Below, one piece after another: positions 41,738-49,709 of a stretch of 64,000 nt of DNA (position 1 is its first letter; each line of letters opens with the position of its first letter). The notes below the pieces were generated by a model, which was not told the origin of the DNA, did not search any database, and worked only from the letters and a program-made list of their open reading frames with translations. The DNA is taken from assembly GCA_022703505.1 (NCBI GenBank), contig JAKLDN010000001.1, forward strand, positions 584,884 through 648,883. The letters are read 5' to 3'. The position numbers and the translations under genes are program-made. The stretch is from Spirochaetota bacterium (lineage in GTDB: Bacteria; Spirochaetota; Spirochaetia; Treponematales; UBA12059).

Positions 41738-42631
41738 ATGGAGTTGTCCACCTTCTTCCAGCAGCTCGCCAACGCGCTCAGCCTGGGAAGCCTGTACGCC
41801 CTGATAGCGATCGGCTACACGATGGTCTACGGCATCCTCAGGCTCATCAACTTCGCCCACGGCGACGTCTTCATGCTGGGCCCCTACTTCGCGTTCTACG
41901 CGATCTCGATGCTCCTGATGCCCTGGTGGGCCGCGTTCGTCGTGGCCGTGGGCCTCACGGCCCTCTTCGGCATCGGCCTGGAGCGGGTGGCCTACCGCCC
42001 CCTCCGGGACTCCCCCAAGATCTCCGTGATGATCAGCGCTATCGGCGCCTCCTTCCTGATCGAGAACCTGGGGATCGTGATCTTCGGAGGCCGTCCCAAG
42101 AGCTTCGCCAGCATTCCCCTCTTCGACACGGTGATCAAGTTCGGCTCCGTATCCATCCTCTCGGTCAGCCTCTTCATCCCGGTCATCACCTTCGTCAGCC
42201 TCTTCATCCTGCTGTGGATCGTGAACCGCACCAAGACCGGGCTGGCCATGCGGGCGGTATCCACGGACCTGGACGCGGCCCGGCTCATGGCCGTGGACGT
42301 CAACAAGACCATCTCCTTCACCTTCGGCATCGGGTCCCTCCTGGCGGGGCTGGGCGGGATCATGTGGACCCTGAAGTACCCCCAGCTGAACCCCCTGATG
42401 GGCGTGATGCCGGGCCTGAAGTGCTTCATAGCCGCGGTCATCGGAGGGATCGGGAACATCTCCGGCGCCGTGCTGGGCGGATTCCTCCTGGGGATCATCG
42501 AGATCATGATCGTGGCCTTCCTGCCCGAACTGACCGGTTACCGGGACGCCTTCGCCTTCGTGCTCCTGATCGTGGTGCTCCTGGTCAAACCCGCCGGCCT
42601 TTTGGGCAAGGCCCAGACGGTGAAGGTGTAG
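41738..42631 (+). CDS. livH: Branched-chain amino acid ABC transporter permease LivH
   Basis: 297 residues, about eight helices. NALSLGSLYALIAIGYTMVYGILRLINFAHGDVFMLGPY and GLAMRAVSTDLDAARLMAVDVNKTI (the cytoplasmic coupling loop) are typical. ATG at 41738 with AAAGGA; an ATG at 41642 would add a non-conserved stretch. Confidence 0.93.
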   Translation: MELSTFFQQLANALSLGSLYALIAIGYTMVYGILRLINFAHGDVFMLGPYFAFYAISMLLMPWWAAFVVAVGLTALFGIGLERVAYRPLRDSPKISVMISAIGASFLIENLGIVIFGGRPKSFASIPLFDTVIKFGSVSILSVSLFIPVITFVSLFILLWIVNRTKTGLAMRAVSTDLDAARLMAVDVNKTISFTFGIGSLLAGLGGIMWTLKYPQLNPLMGVMPGLKCFIAAVIGGIGNISGAVLGGFLLGIIEIMIVAFLPELTGYRDAFAFVLLIVVLLVKPAGLLGKAQTVKV

Positions 42632-42633
42632 CC

Positions 42634-43704
42634 ATGGAAAAGAAAACCCTTTCCCGAAACCTGATCCGAAACCTCGCGGGGCTCGCCTTCCTGGCCGTCC
42701 TGATCGCCGCCGGGGACGCCTTCCTGGGCCCCTTCGCGGTACGGATCCTCAACCTCTCGGCCATCTACATCGTCCTGGCCCTCTCCCTGAACCTGGTGAA
42801 CGGGTTCACGGGGCTCTTCTCCCTGGGACACGCGGGCTTCATGGCCGTGGGCGCCTACGTCAGCGCCCTGCTCACCATGTCGCCGTCCCTCAAGGAGATG
42901 AACTTCTTCCTGGCGCCCATCGTGCCCTGGCTCCAGGGAGTCCAGCTTCCCTTCCTCCTGGCCCTCCTGCTCGCGGGTACCGCCGCGGGCTTCGTGGGCT
43001 TCCTGATCGGGGCCCCGGTACTGAGGCTCCGGGACGACTACCTGGCCATCGCCACCCTGGGCTTTTCCGAGATCATCCGGGTCCTCATCACGAACGCCCA
43101 GACCCTCACGAACGGAGCCCAGGGACTCAAGGGCATCCCCAAGTACTCCACCACCTGGGTGGTCTGGGGCTGCGCCGCCGCTACGGTCTTGTTCATGGTC
43201 CTCCTGCTCCGGTCCAGCTACGGCCGGACCCTGAAGGCCGTCCGGGACGACGAGGTGGCCGCGGAGGCCATGGGCGTGAACGTCGCCCGGGTCAAGATCG
43301 TCTCCTTCGTGGCCTCCAGCTTCTTCGCCGGGGTCGGGGGGGCCCTCCTGGGCCACATGATCACGACCATCGACCCCAAGATGTTCATCCTGACCCTGAC
43401 CTTCAACATCCTTTTGATCGTGGTCCTGGGGGGCAACGGCTCCATCACGGGCTCCGTGCTGGCGGCCATCATCGTGACCGTGCTGATGGAGGCCCTGCGC
43501 TTCCTGGACATGCCCATGAACTTCCTGTTCCTCAAGACCAACGGCCTGCCGGGCCTCCGGATGGTGATCTTCTCGATCCTGCTCATGATGGTGGTCCTCT
43601 ACCGCCAACGGGGCCTCATGGGGAACAAGGAGTTCTCCTGGGACATGCTGTCCTCCGCGGGCCTCCTGCCGCGGCGCAGGAACGGCGGAAAGGGGGCCCT
43701 CTAA
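42634..43704 (+). CDS. livM: Branched-chain amino acid ABC transporter permease LivM
   Basis: 356 residues, about ten helices. LNLVNGFTGLFSLGHAGFMAVGAYVSALL, LRLRDDYLAIATLGFSEIIRVLI and GRTLKAVRDDEVAAEAMGVNVARVKI (coupling loop) identify it. It starts 2 nt after livH, and its TAA overlaps the livG ATG. Confidence 0.93.
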   Translation: MEKKTLSRNLIRNLAGLAFLAVLIAAGDAFLGPFAVRILNLSAIYIVLALSLNLVNGFTGLFSLGHAGFMAVGAYVSALLTMSPSLKEMNFFLAPIVPWLQGVQLPFLLALLLAGTAAGFVGFLIGAPVLRLRDDYLAIATLGFSEIIRVLITNAQTLTNGAQGLKGIPKYSTTWVVWGCAAATVLFMVLLLRSSYGRTLKAVRDDEVAAEAMGVNVARVKIVSFVASSFFAGVGGALLGHMITTIDPKMFILTLTFNILLIVVLGGNGSITGSVLAAIIVTVLMEALRFLDMPMNFLFLKTNGLPGLRMVIFSILLMMVVLYRQRGLMGNKEFSWDMLSSAGLLPRRRNGGKGAL

Positions 43705-44459
43705 TGCTGCGCACCGAGAGCATGACCATGCGCTTCGGGGGACTCACCGCCGTGGCGGACCTCAACATCGAGATCGAGAAGAACGAGATCGTGGGCCTGA
43801 TCGGCCCGAACGGGGCCGGCAAGACCACGGCCTTCAACATGATCACCGGGGTCTACACCCCCACGGAGGGCCGCATCCGGTTCCGGGGCCGGGACGTGAC
43901 CGGCGCGCCCCCCCACAGGATCACGGACCTGGGCATAGCCCGGACCTTCCAGAACATCCGGCTGTTCCGGGAGATGAACGTCCTGGAAAACGTCCTCGTG
44001 GCCTGCCACCTCCGCATGGGGGTGAACTTTTTCACCTCCGTACTCCACACCCCGGGCTACCTCCGGAAGAACCGGGAAGCCCACGAGTTCGCGATGTCCC
44101 TGCTCGAGTCCGTGGGCCTGGCCGACGCGGCCTCCGAGTCCGCGGTCTCCCTGCCCTACGGAAAGCAGAGGCGGCTGGAGATCGTCCGGGCCCTGGCCAC
44201 AAAGCCGGCCCTGCTCCTGCTGGACGAGCCCGCGGCGGGCATGAACCCCCAGGAGTCCCTGGAGCTCATGGACTTCATCGTCCATATCCGCGACAAGTTC
44301 GACCTGACCATCCTGCTGATCGAGCACCACATGCAGGTGGTCATGGGGGTCTGCTCCCGGATGTACGTCCTGGACTACGGGGTCACCATAGCCCACGGGA
44401 CGCCGGAGGAAATCCAGAAGAATCCGAAGGTCATCGAAGCCTACCTGGGGGTGGACTGA
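43704..44459 (+). CDS. livG: Branched-chain amino acid ABC transporter ATPase LivG
   Basis: 251 residues. Walker A GPNGAGKTTAFN, signature region LPYGKQRRLEIVRALATKP and Walker B LLLLDEPAAGMNPQE. The C-terminal segment typical of LivG (ITDLGIARTFQNIRLF upstream, HGTPEEIQKNPKVIEAYLG at the end) is intact. Confidence 0.94.
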   Translation: MLRTESMTMRFGGLTAVADLNIEIEKNEIVGLIGPNGAGKTTAFNMITGVYTPTEGRIRFRGRDVTGAPPHRITDLGIARTFQNIRLFREMNVLENVLVACHLRMGVNFFTSVLHTPGYLRKNREAHEFAMSLLESVGLADAASESAVSLPYGKQRRLEIVRALATKPALLLLDEPAAGMNPQESLELMDFIVHIRDKFDLTILLIEHHMQVVMGVCSRMYVLDYGVTIAHGTPEEIQKNPKVIEAYLGVD

Positions 44460-45181
44460 TGCTCAAGATCGACAACCTCTCCGTGCATTACGGAGGCATC
44501 CACGCCCTGCAGGGCATCAACCTCGAGGTGGCGGACGGTAAGATCGTCACCCTGATCGGGGCCAACGGAGCAGGGAAGAGCACGACCCTCAAGGCCATCG
44601 TGGGCCTGGTGAAGGCCTCCTCGGGTTCCGTCTCCTGGAACGGGGAAACCCTCTCGGGCAGGCCCGTGAAGGACATCGTGCAGAAAGGCGTGGTCCTGGT
44701 GCCCGAGGGGCGCCGGATCTTCCCCAACCTGACGGTGGACGAGAACCTCTCCCTGGGGGCCTACGCCCGGAACGACAAGGCCGAGATCGCGGCGGACCGG
44801 GAGAAGGTCTTCGGACTCTTCCCCCGGCTCAAGGAGCGGATGAAGCAGAAGGGCGGAACCCTGTCCGGCGGCGAGCAGCAGATGCTGGCCGTGGCCCGGG
44901 CCCTCATGACCCGGCCGGCCCTGCTCATGATGGACGAACCCTCCCTGGGGCTGGCCCCCCTGATCGTCAAGATGATCTTCGACATCGTGCGGCAGATCAA
45001 CAAGACGGGGACCACGGTCCTCCTGGTGGAGCAGAACGCCAAGGCGGCCCTGGAGGTGGCGGACTACGCCTACGTCCTGGAGACCGGCCGCATCACCCTG
45101 CAGGGGCCGGGAAAAGAGCTGCTGGCGGACGACAAGGTACGGTCCGCGTATTTAGGGGAAGCCGCGCAAGGACGGCCGTAG
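44459..45181 (+). CDS. livF: Branched-chain amino acid ABC transporter ATPase LivF
   Basis: 240 residues. Walker A GANGAGKSTTLKAIVG, signature LSGGEQQMLAVARALMTRP, Walker B LLMMDEPSLGLAPLI. It overlaps the livG stop. Its TAG lies exactly at the centre of the following palindrome, which codes its last residues. Confidence 0.94.
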   Translation: MLKIDNLSVHYGGIHALQGINLEVADGKIVTLIGANGAGKSTTLKAIVGLVKASSGSVSWNGETLSGRPVKDIVQKGVVLVPEGRRIFPNLTVDENLSLGAYARNDKAEIAADREKVFGLFPRLKERMKQKGGTLSGGEQQMLAVARALMTRPALLMMDEPSLGLAPLIVKMIFDIVRQINKTGTTVLLVEQNAKAALEVADYAYVLETGRITLQGPGKELLADDKVRSAYLGEAAQGRP

Positions 45182-45192
45182 CGGCCGTCCTT
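45168..45192. repeat. Palindrome centred on the livF stop codon
   Basis: AAGGACGGCCG-TAG-CGGCCGTCCTT: perfect inverted repeat with the stop codon as its loop. It is followed by a GACGAGC..TTCGTC hairpin (about 45198-45215), resembling half a unit of the 31.7-kb tandem array, and a CGACGAAGCCCG/CGGGGCTTCGTTG hairpin (45269-45292). Confidence 0.8.
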
Positions 45193-45297
45193 GCGGCGAC
45201 GAGCTGGCGTTCGTCGAATATACGCAGGAGCCACATCTCTACTGTCGAAATCGGGTTTTCAAGATGGTCGACGAAGCCCGCGGGGCTTCGTTGCCAT

Positions 45298-45328
45298 AAA
45301 AAAGGACGGCCGAGGCCGTCCTTTTTTA
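45298..45328. terminator. Bidirectional rho-independent terminator
   Basis: AAAAAA-GGACGGCC-GA-GGCCGTCC-TTTTTT. Works for livF on the plus strand and the FecR-type gene on the minus strand. Confidence 0.88.
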
Positions 45329-45352
45329 TGCTCTCCGTGGTGAATCCTGGAA

Positions 45353-46273
45353 TCACTTCAGCCGGGCGGCGGCTTCCTTCCCCAGGTCGCTGGCCGGATC
45401 CAGGGCCACGGCGGCCTCCAGGGCCTTCCGGGAATCGGCCTTCTTCTTCAAGGAGTCGTAGCACACCGACGAGAGGATCAGGGACACCTGGCGATCCTCC
45501 AGGGGGGCGTCCGGGGTTCCGTAGCGCCCGAGGGCCGCCAGGGCCTTGTCCCACTCGGACAGCTCCATCCAGATGCGGGCGGCCAGGAAGTCCGAGGCCC
45601 GGTATTCCGGCGCGGCCGGATCCGGTGCGGTCTTTTCCAGGGTCCGGATGGCGGGCAGGGCCAGCCCCTGGGCGAAGAAGGAGGCGGCTTCCCAGTAGGC
45701 GGACCGGAAGGCGGCCTGGGGGGCGGCGGAGAGACGGAGATCCCGGGCGCCCTTGGCGGCCTGCGGGAATTTCCCCTGGCCGTACAGGGCGATCACCTCA
45801 GAATAGGGGTCCGCGGACTCCACGGAGCCCGCCGCCGTCGAGGATGGATCCTCCTTGCCCTCGTCCCACTGAATGCTGGAAGGCGGAGGTGTAGCCTGAA
45901 GATCTCCCCGTACGCCGGCCGTGGTGGCCGTGACCAGGTTGTAGTCGCCCTTCCCGGCCAGCTTGGCGATCTTGGCCGCCGTATCCGAGGCCGGGGAACC
46001 GCCCTTGGCCTTGGCGAAGGCGTCGGCGAGCTTGTAGGTGCCCGGGGCCAGGAGGCGGACATGGACGCCGCCGGAAGTCAGTTCCGCGGAGGCGCCCTTG
46101 GCCAGCCGGAGGGTGGTGTCCGTGCCGAAGGAGTCGCCGATGTCGACGGCGCGCCAGGCGGACCCGACCATGCGCTCCACGGTTCCCTCCACCCAGTCCA
46201 CCTGCACTACCTGCTGGGCGGCGGCCAGGAAGGCGCATCCCGCGAACACCAATACGAGCAACTTCGCTTTCAT
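45353..46273 (-). CDS. Exported FecR-like protein with TPR region
   Basis: 306 residues with a signal peptide (MKAKLLVLVFAGCAFLAAA). Residues 22-130 resemble a FecR domain (VDWVEGTVERMVGSAWRAVDIGDSFGTDTTLRLAKGASAELTSGG). Residues about 165-306 are helical pairs of tetratricopeptide type (PYSEVIALYGQGKFPQAAKGARDL, ARIWMELSEWDKALAALGRYG). No sigma-factor partner is adjacent, so it is likely an envelope protein rather than a sigma regulator. Inverted CCACGGAG repeats flank the gene on both sides. Confidence 0.75.
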   Translation of the reverse strand: MKAKLLVLVFAGCAFLAAAQQVVQVDWVEGTVERMVGSAWRAVDIGDSFGTDTTLRLAKGASAELTSGGVHVRLLAPGTYKLADAFAKAKGGSPASDTAAKIAKLAGKGDYNLVTATTAGVRGDLQATPPPSSIQWDEGKEDPSSTAAGSVESADPYSEVIALYGQGKFPQAAKGARDLRLSAAPQAAFRSAYWEAASFFAQGLALPAIRTLEKTAPDPAAPEYRASDFLAARIWMELSEWDKALAALGRYGTPDAPLEDRQVSLILSSVCYDSLKKKADSRKALEAAVALDPASDLGKEAAARLK

Positions 46274-46424
46274 GGATAGAAGTATATCGCGAATCCGCGG
46301 AACCGCAAAGAATTTGACCCGATGACCTTTTCGGGATTCAACCACGGAGGTCACGGAGGATCCGATCCTGGGCAGCCGGTTTGCCGGATCCTATCCGCCT
46401 TGGAAAAACTTTGTTCTGGGCAGC

Positions 46425-46501
46425 CGCTTTCTCGGATCCCACGGGGATCCGAGAAAGCGAATATTTAGCGATCGAGAAGCGAACGCTTTTCGATCGCTAA
46501 A
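46425..46501. repeat. Two palindromes, the second containing a stop codon
   Basis: 46425-46459 (CGCTTTCTCGGATCCC and its complement) and 46464-46501 (TTTAGCGATCG and its complement with an inner AAGCG/CGCTT). The second contains the TAG stop (46499-46497) of the acyltransferase gene read on the minus strand. The 150 nt from 46274 to 46424 hold a CCACGGAG repeat (46339-46361) and CTGGGCAGCCG direct repeats, no gene. Confidence 0.75.
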
Positions 46502-47381
46502 TGGCTTTCATTTCCGCCCATTTCTTCCACTGGTGCCACTGCTCCGGGGCCTCCAGGGTGTAGCGCTCCCAGAGGGTAAGGGATCGTTTGGCCACGTCCT
46601 GGGCCGCGGCTCCGTCCGGTGCGATCTCCTCGCAGATCAGGCGGTACCGCAGTCCCGGGAAGCGGCGACAGAAGACCGCCGCCACGGACGCACCCGAGCG
46701 GTGGGCGATGAAGTCTAGGGTGTGGTCGAAGAAGAGGGTATGTCCGAAGAGCTGGATGGTTCGGTTTTTCCGGCGGCGCCAGGCGTCCACCTCGTCGCAC
46801 TGGGTGACCAGGACCCGGCCCCGGGCCAGGGCGTCCAGGATCTTACCGAGAACCCCCTCGGGGTCCGAGGCGAAAAGGAGCTCCACGTCCCGGCCCGCGG
46901 TCTGGGTCTCCAGGATCTTCCGCAGCCGTTCCGTGGAAGTCTCCAGGATCACGGTCACGGGATAGCCCCGGAGGTAGAGGATGGCGGGGATGAGTTCCTC
47001 CGCTCCCCAGTGGGCCGTGACCAGGAGGGTGCCCTTCCCCCGCTCCTGGGATCTCCGGATCACATCCTCATGGACCAGGGCGACCCGTCGGCGAAAGAAC
47101 TTCTCCAGATACGTCGCGGGCTTGGCCGCCAGGAGGAGCTTCTCGTAGTAGTGGTCGAAAATGCCCTCGAAAACCTCGCCGGTCACGGTGCCGCCCTCCT
47201 TGTTCCACGCGGTCCGGAGGAGGTCCCGGACGTTGCGGCGGATGAGGCGGCGCTCCTTGCGATTGGCGAAGTTGTAGTACAGCTTGCCCAGGAACTGGAA
47301 CACCGCCCGCCCGAGCGCGGAGGGCGCCAGGCGCACGAACAGGGGCATGAACCCGCTTTGCAGGAACTTGGAAAGGCTCAT
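46497..47381 (-). CDS. LpxL/HtrB-family lysophospholipid acyltransferase-like protein
   Basis: 294 residues from the ATG at 47381 (GGAGGAAACCC upstream). LLVTAHWGAEELIPAILYLRGYPVTVI corresponds to the HxxxxE region of lipid A late acyltransferases. FASDPEGVLGKILDALARGRVLVTQCDEVDAWRR and ASVAAVFCRRFPGLRYRLICEEI match later family blocks. The N-terminal part includes a membrane-associated helix. The acyl acceptor could be lipid A-like or a glycolipid. It overlaps the upstream acyltransferase gene by 4 nt, so the two act in one lipid pathway. Confidence 0.8.
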   Translation of the reverse strand: MSLSKFLQSGFMPLFVRLAPSALGRAVFQFLGKLYYNFANRKERRLIRRNVRDLLRTAWNKEGGTVTGEVFEGIFDHYYEKLLLAAKPATYLEKFFRRRVALVHEDVIRRSQERGKGTLLVTAHWGAEELIPAILYLRGYPVTVILETSTERLRKILETQTAGRDVELLFASDPEGVLGKILDALARGRVLVTQCDEVDAWRRRKNRTIQLFGHTLFFDHTLDFIAHRSGASVAAVFCRRFPGLRYRLICEEIAPDGAAAQDVAKRSLTLWERYTLEAPEQWHQWKKWAEMKAI

Positions 47382-48634
47382 GTCGGGTTTCCTCCGCCGC
47401 CCCGGAGCGCCTCCAGGGCCTCGATCCATTTATAGGCGTTCCCGCCCCGGAAGACCAGCCGGTACCGGTCGCTTCCGTAGGAATATTCGCAGTAATTATT
47501 GAAATTGTCCACAAAATAGAGCACCCGGCCGGGGTCGAAGGCCGCCCGGACGCCGCCGTCCGCCGGGAAAAAGACCAGGGCGTCCCGGAAGAGCTCGAGC
47601 CGGCCCCGGCCGAAGGGTTCCGCGCCCCGGGGGGTCCTGCGCCGCAGTTCCACCCCCTCGGAGGCCGTGATCGACCGCGCTCCGGCAGGGTCGGGCAGGG
47701 ATTCGGCGGCCTTTCGGGGCTCCGGCACGGGACCGGGCCCCGCCGCAGGAATCCCGAGGGATTCGGCCGCGGCCGCCCGCCCGGCAAGCCGGGACCGCTG
47801 GAAGTCCGTCCAGTCCCGGAGGTCCGCGAATCCCCCCCCGGCGCCCGGCCCGGCTTCCAAGCGCTGGTTTCCGTCCACGGTCCACTCCGCACCGCAGGCC
47901 CGGCAGGAGACGCGGTCTCCGGTTCCCGCGACGGTGTCCGACTCCCCGCAGGAGGGACAGAGCCACAGAAGGCGGCCGATCCCGGCCGCCGGGGCGGAAC
48001 ACTCGAACCGGACCTCCCGGAGCGAGGGATTCCGGAGGTCGTCTGCGGCCAGGAAGTCCCGGATCCCTCGTTCCAGGGCCTCCGGAACCTCCTCCGCGAC
48101 CCTTTCCCGGGAAAGGACGCGGAATTCCACGGTCCAGCGGCCAATTCTCTCGGTCTGGGCCCATCGGGGACCGGTCAGGTAGGACCCTTCCTGGCGGGCC
48201 AGGAGCACGGGCTTGTCCAGGACCCGGAGGAGCTTCCCCATCCCCGGCCGCAGGGGTGCCGGCCGGCCGTCCCAGGTCCGGTCACCCTCGGGGAAGATGC
48301 CCAGGGTTTCCCCGGCTCGCCCCAGATCCAGGGTCCGCTTGAGGGCGGCGTAGTCCGGGGCCCCCTTGCGCTTGCCGTAGGCCCCGACCAGGTCCGCGAA
48401 GGCGGCCTTGGCCGGGTTGGTTCCCTCGAGGTTGGCCATATACCGGATGGTGCGGGATAGGAGGGATCCGACGACCCAGGGATCCAGACGATGGGCGTGG
48501 TTCGAAAGGAGAACGTAGGAATCCCCCGGTTCGGGGTCGACAAAACGGGCGGAGACGTTGTACCCGGCCAGGAGGCTCTGTCCCCGGATTCCCCGGAGGA
48601 TCCTCCAAGCCGCGTCCTGGTACCATGCGGGCAT
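47378..48634 (-). CDS. PlsC-type acyltransferase with zinc ribbon and C-terminal extension
   Basis: 418 residues. Residues 1-215 are a glycerolipid acyltransferase: LLSNHAHRLDPWVVGS (catalytic NHxxxxD), RYMANLEG, and LGIFPEGDRTWDG (FPEGxR). Residues 225-255 hold a zinc ribbon, CPSCGESDTVAGTGDRVSCRACGAEW. The last 120 residues, with LELFRDALVFFPADGGVRAAFDPGRVLYFVDNFNNYCEYSYGSDRYRLVF, look like a beta-rich PH-like domain. PlsC enzymes normally end after the first part. Role of the extra domains unknown. Confidence 0.82.
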   Translation of the reverse strand: MPAWYQDAAWRILRGIRGQSLLAGYNVSARFVDPEPGDSYVLLSNHAHRLDPWVVGSLLSRTIRYMANLEGTNPAKAAFADLVGAYGKRKGAPDYAALKRTLDLGRAGETLGIFPEGDRTWDGRPAPLRPGMGKLLRVLDKPVLLARQEGSYLTGPRWAQTERIGRWTVEFRVLSRERVAEEVPEALERGIRDFLAADDLRNPSLREVRFECSAPAAGIGRLLWLCPSCGESDTVAGTGDRVSCRACGAEWTVDGNQRLEAGPGAGGGFADLRDWTDFQRSRLAGRAAAAESLGIPAAGPGPVPEPRKAAESLPDPAGARSITASEGVELRRRTPRGAEPFGRGRLELFRDALVFFPADGGVRAAFDPGRVLYFVDNFNNYCEYSYGSDRYRLVFRGGNAYKWIEALEALRGGGGNPT

Positions 48635-48782
48635 CGGCCCCCCTAGAATTCGCCGCGGCGGATATCCGTTCGTGTCCGATCCGCACGCGGCAGTTTCCCA
48701 CGGGCGGATCAGGGCGGGGTGAGAGTATCATGAGTGATTGAATAAAAAAAGCGGGGAAACCGCGGACCTCCGCGATCGGTCC

Positions 48783-48811
48783 TTGACGAGCTTTTAAAAC
48801 CGGTGTATGGT
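48783..48811 (+). promoter_or_regulatory. Sigma-70 promoter of the RRM gene
   Basis: TTGACG at 48783-48788, 17-nt spacer, TATGGT at 48806-48811. Confidence 0.6.
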
Positions 48812-49130
48812 TCACCGTGGTATACGGCGCCGTCGCGCGATCGTATACCAGGAGAACGATCTTATTCTCTGCACGAATTCGTACGAAGAGTAGCTTGAAC
48901 GGAAACTGAACTGTTGGATTTAAGGAACGATTCGACCGCTTCGCGCGCGCAATCTCGCAAGCCACCCCTGCGCCGCTCCGCTCGCCCTTCCCTTTCCCCG
49001 ACGTCGATTGGCCGCTCTCCCCTCTTCCAAGAAGCGTATGCAAAGAAAAGATCCTCGAACGTCCGGCTTCGATCGGACGGAATTTCACGAGTGTCCCCGG
49101 CCGCAGAGCGGGGGACCGCAAGGACTACAC
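48812..49130 (+). promoter_or_regulatory. Long structured 5' leader of the RRM gene
   Basis: About 310 nt separate the promoter from the RRM protein start. No convincing gene lies in it. At its 5' end, GGTATACG (48819-48826) pairs with CGTATACC (48842-48849) as an 8-bp hairpin. Further on there are pyrimidine-rich tracts and GGATCGAAG/CTTCGATCGGACG-like pairs. Such leaders on RNA-binding protein genes can mediate cold-shock or autogenous control; that is inference. Confidence 0.5.
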
Positions 49131-49427
49131 ATGGCTAGCAAGATCTACGTCGGCAACCTCAGCTACAGCACCAGCGATGACCGCCTCCGCCAGCACTTCG
49201 CCCAGTACGGCGAGGTCCTGTCCGCGAACATCATCGTGGACCGCTATAGCGGCCAGTCCAAGGGCTTCGGCTTCGTGGAGATGGCTACCCCGGAAGCCGC
49301 CTCCGCCGCCATCGCCGCCCTGAACGGCGTCGCCCTGGACGGTCGCCAGCTCCGCGTCAACGAGGCCAACCCCCGCGAGGAGCGCCCCCGGCGCGAGTTC
49401 CGCGACCGCGGCGACTACAACTACTAA
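49131..49427 (+). CDS. RRM-type RNA-binding protein
   Basis: 98 residues. A single RNA-recognition motif: RNP2 IYVGNL (residues 5-10), RNP1 KGFGFVEM (about 44-51), with a short basic C-terminal tail of Arg/Glu/Asp (EERPRREFRDRGDYNY). Similar small Rbp proteins are known from cyanobacteria and several other bacterial phyla. No strong Shine-Dalgarno; GCAAGGACTACAC precedes the ATG. Confidence 0.93.
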   Translation: MASKIYVGNLSYSTSDDRLRQHFAQYGEVLSANIIVDRYSGQSKGFGFVEMATPEAASAAIAALNGVALDGRQLRVNEANPREERPRREFRDRGDYNY

Positions 49428-49467
49428 AAACCGCGCGGTTCGCCCCTTCCGGGCTCCCGGAGGGGGT

Positions 49468-49502
49468 GAAGACCCGGCCCGAGGGCCGGGTCTTCCTTTT
49501 TC
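49468..49502 (+). terminator. Rho-independent terminator of the RRM gene
   Basis: GAAGACCCGGCCC/GGGCCGGGTCTTC hairpin with loop GA, then CTTTTTC. Confidence 0.92.
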
Positions 49503-49521
49503 CGCCCGGGTTCGGCATTGA

Positions 49522-49597
49522 GCCAATTTTAAAAGTCGGTCACTTTTAAAATTGGCTTTGCGATTGCTTGCGGTTGCAATGCAACCGCAAGCAATCG
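49522..49597. repeat. Two palindromes (GTCGGTCAC-loop type and CGATTGCTTGCGG type)
   Basis: 49522-49556: GCCAATTTTAAAA, loop GTCGGTCAC-like, complement. 49561-49597: CGATTGCTTGCGGTTGC and its exact complement. The first shares its loop with 31541-31577 and 37162-37198. No gene lies between here and trkA at 49710. Confidence 0.8.
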
Positions 49598-49709
49598 CGG
49601 ATTTCAAGGTAGCTTTTTCGAAACTCAGGGGGTTTTAAAAAAGCCTCCATTAAAAAAAGATTAGGGGGGTGGCAGTCAAAACCGCGGTTCTGTTGTAGTA
49701 TACCGTTCC

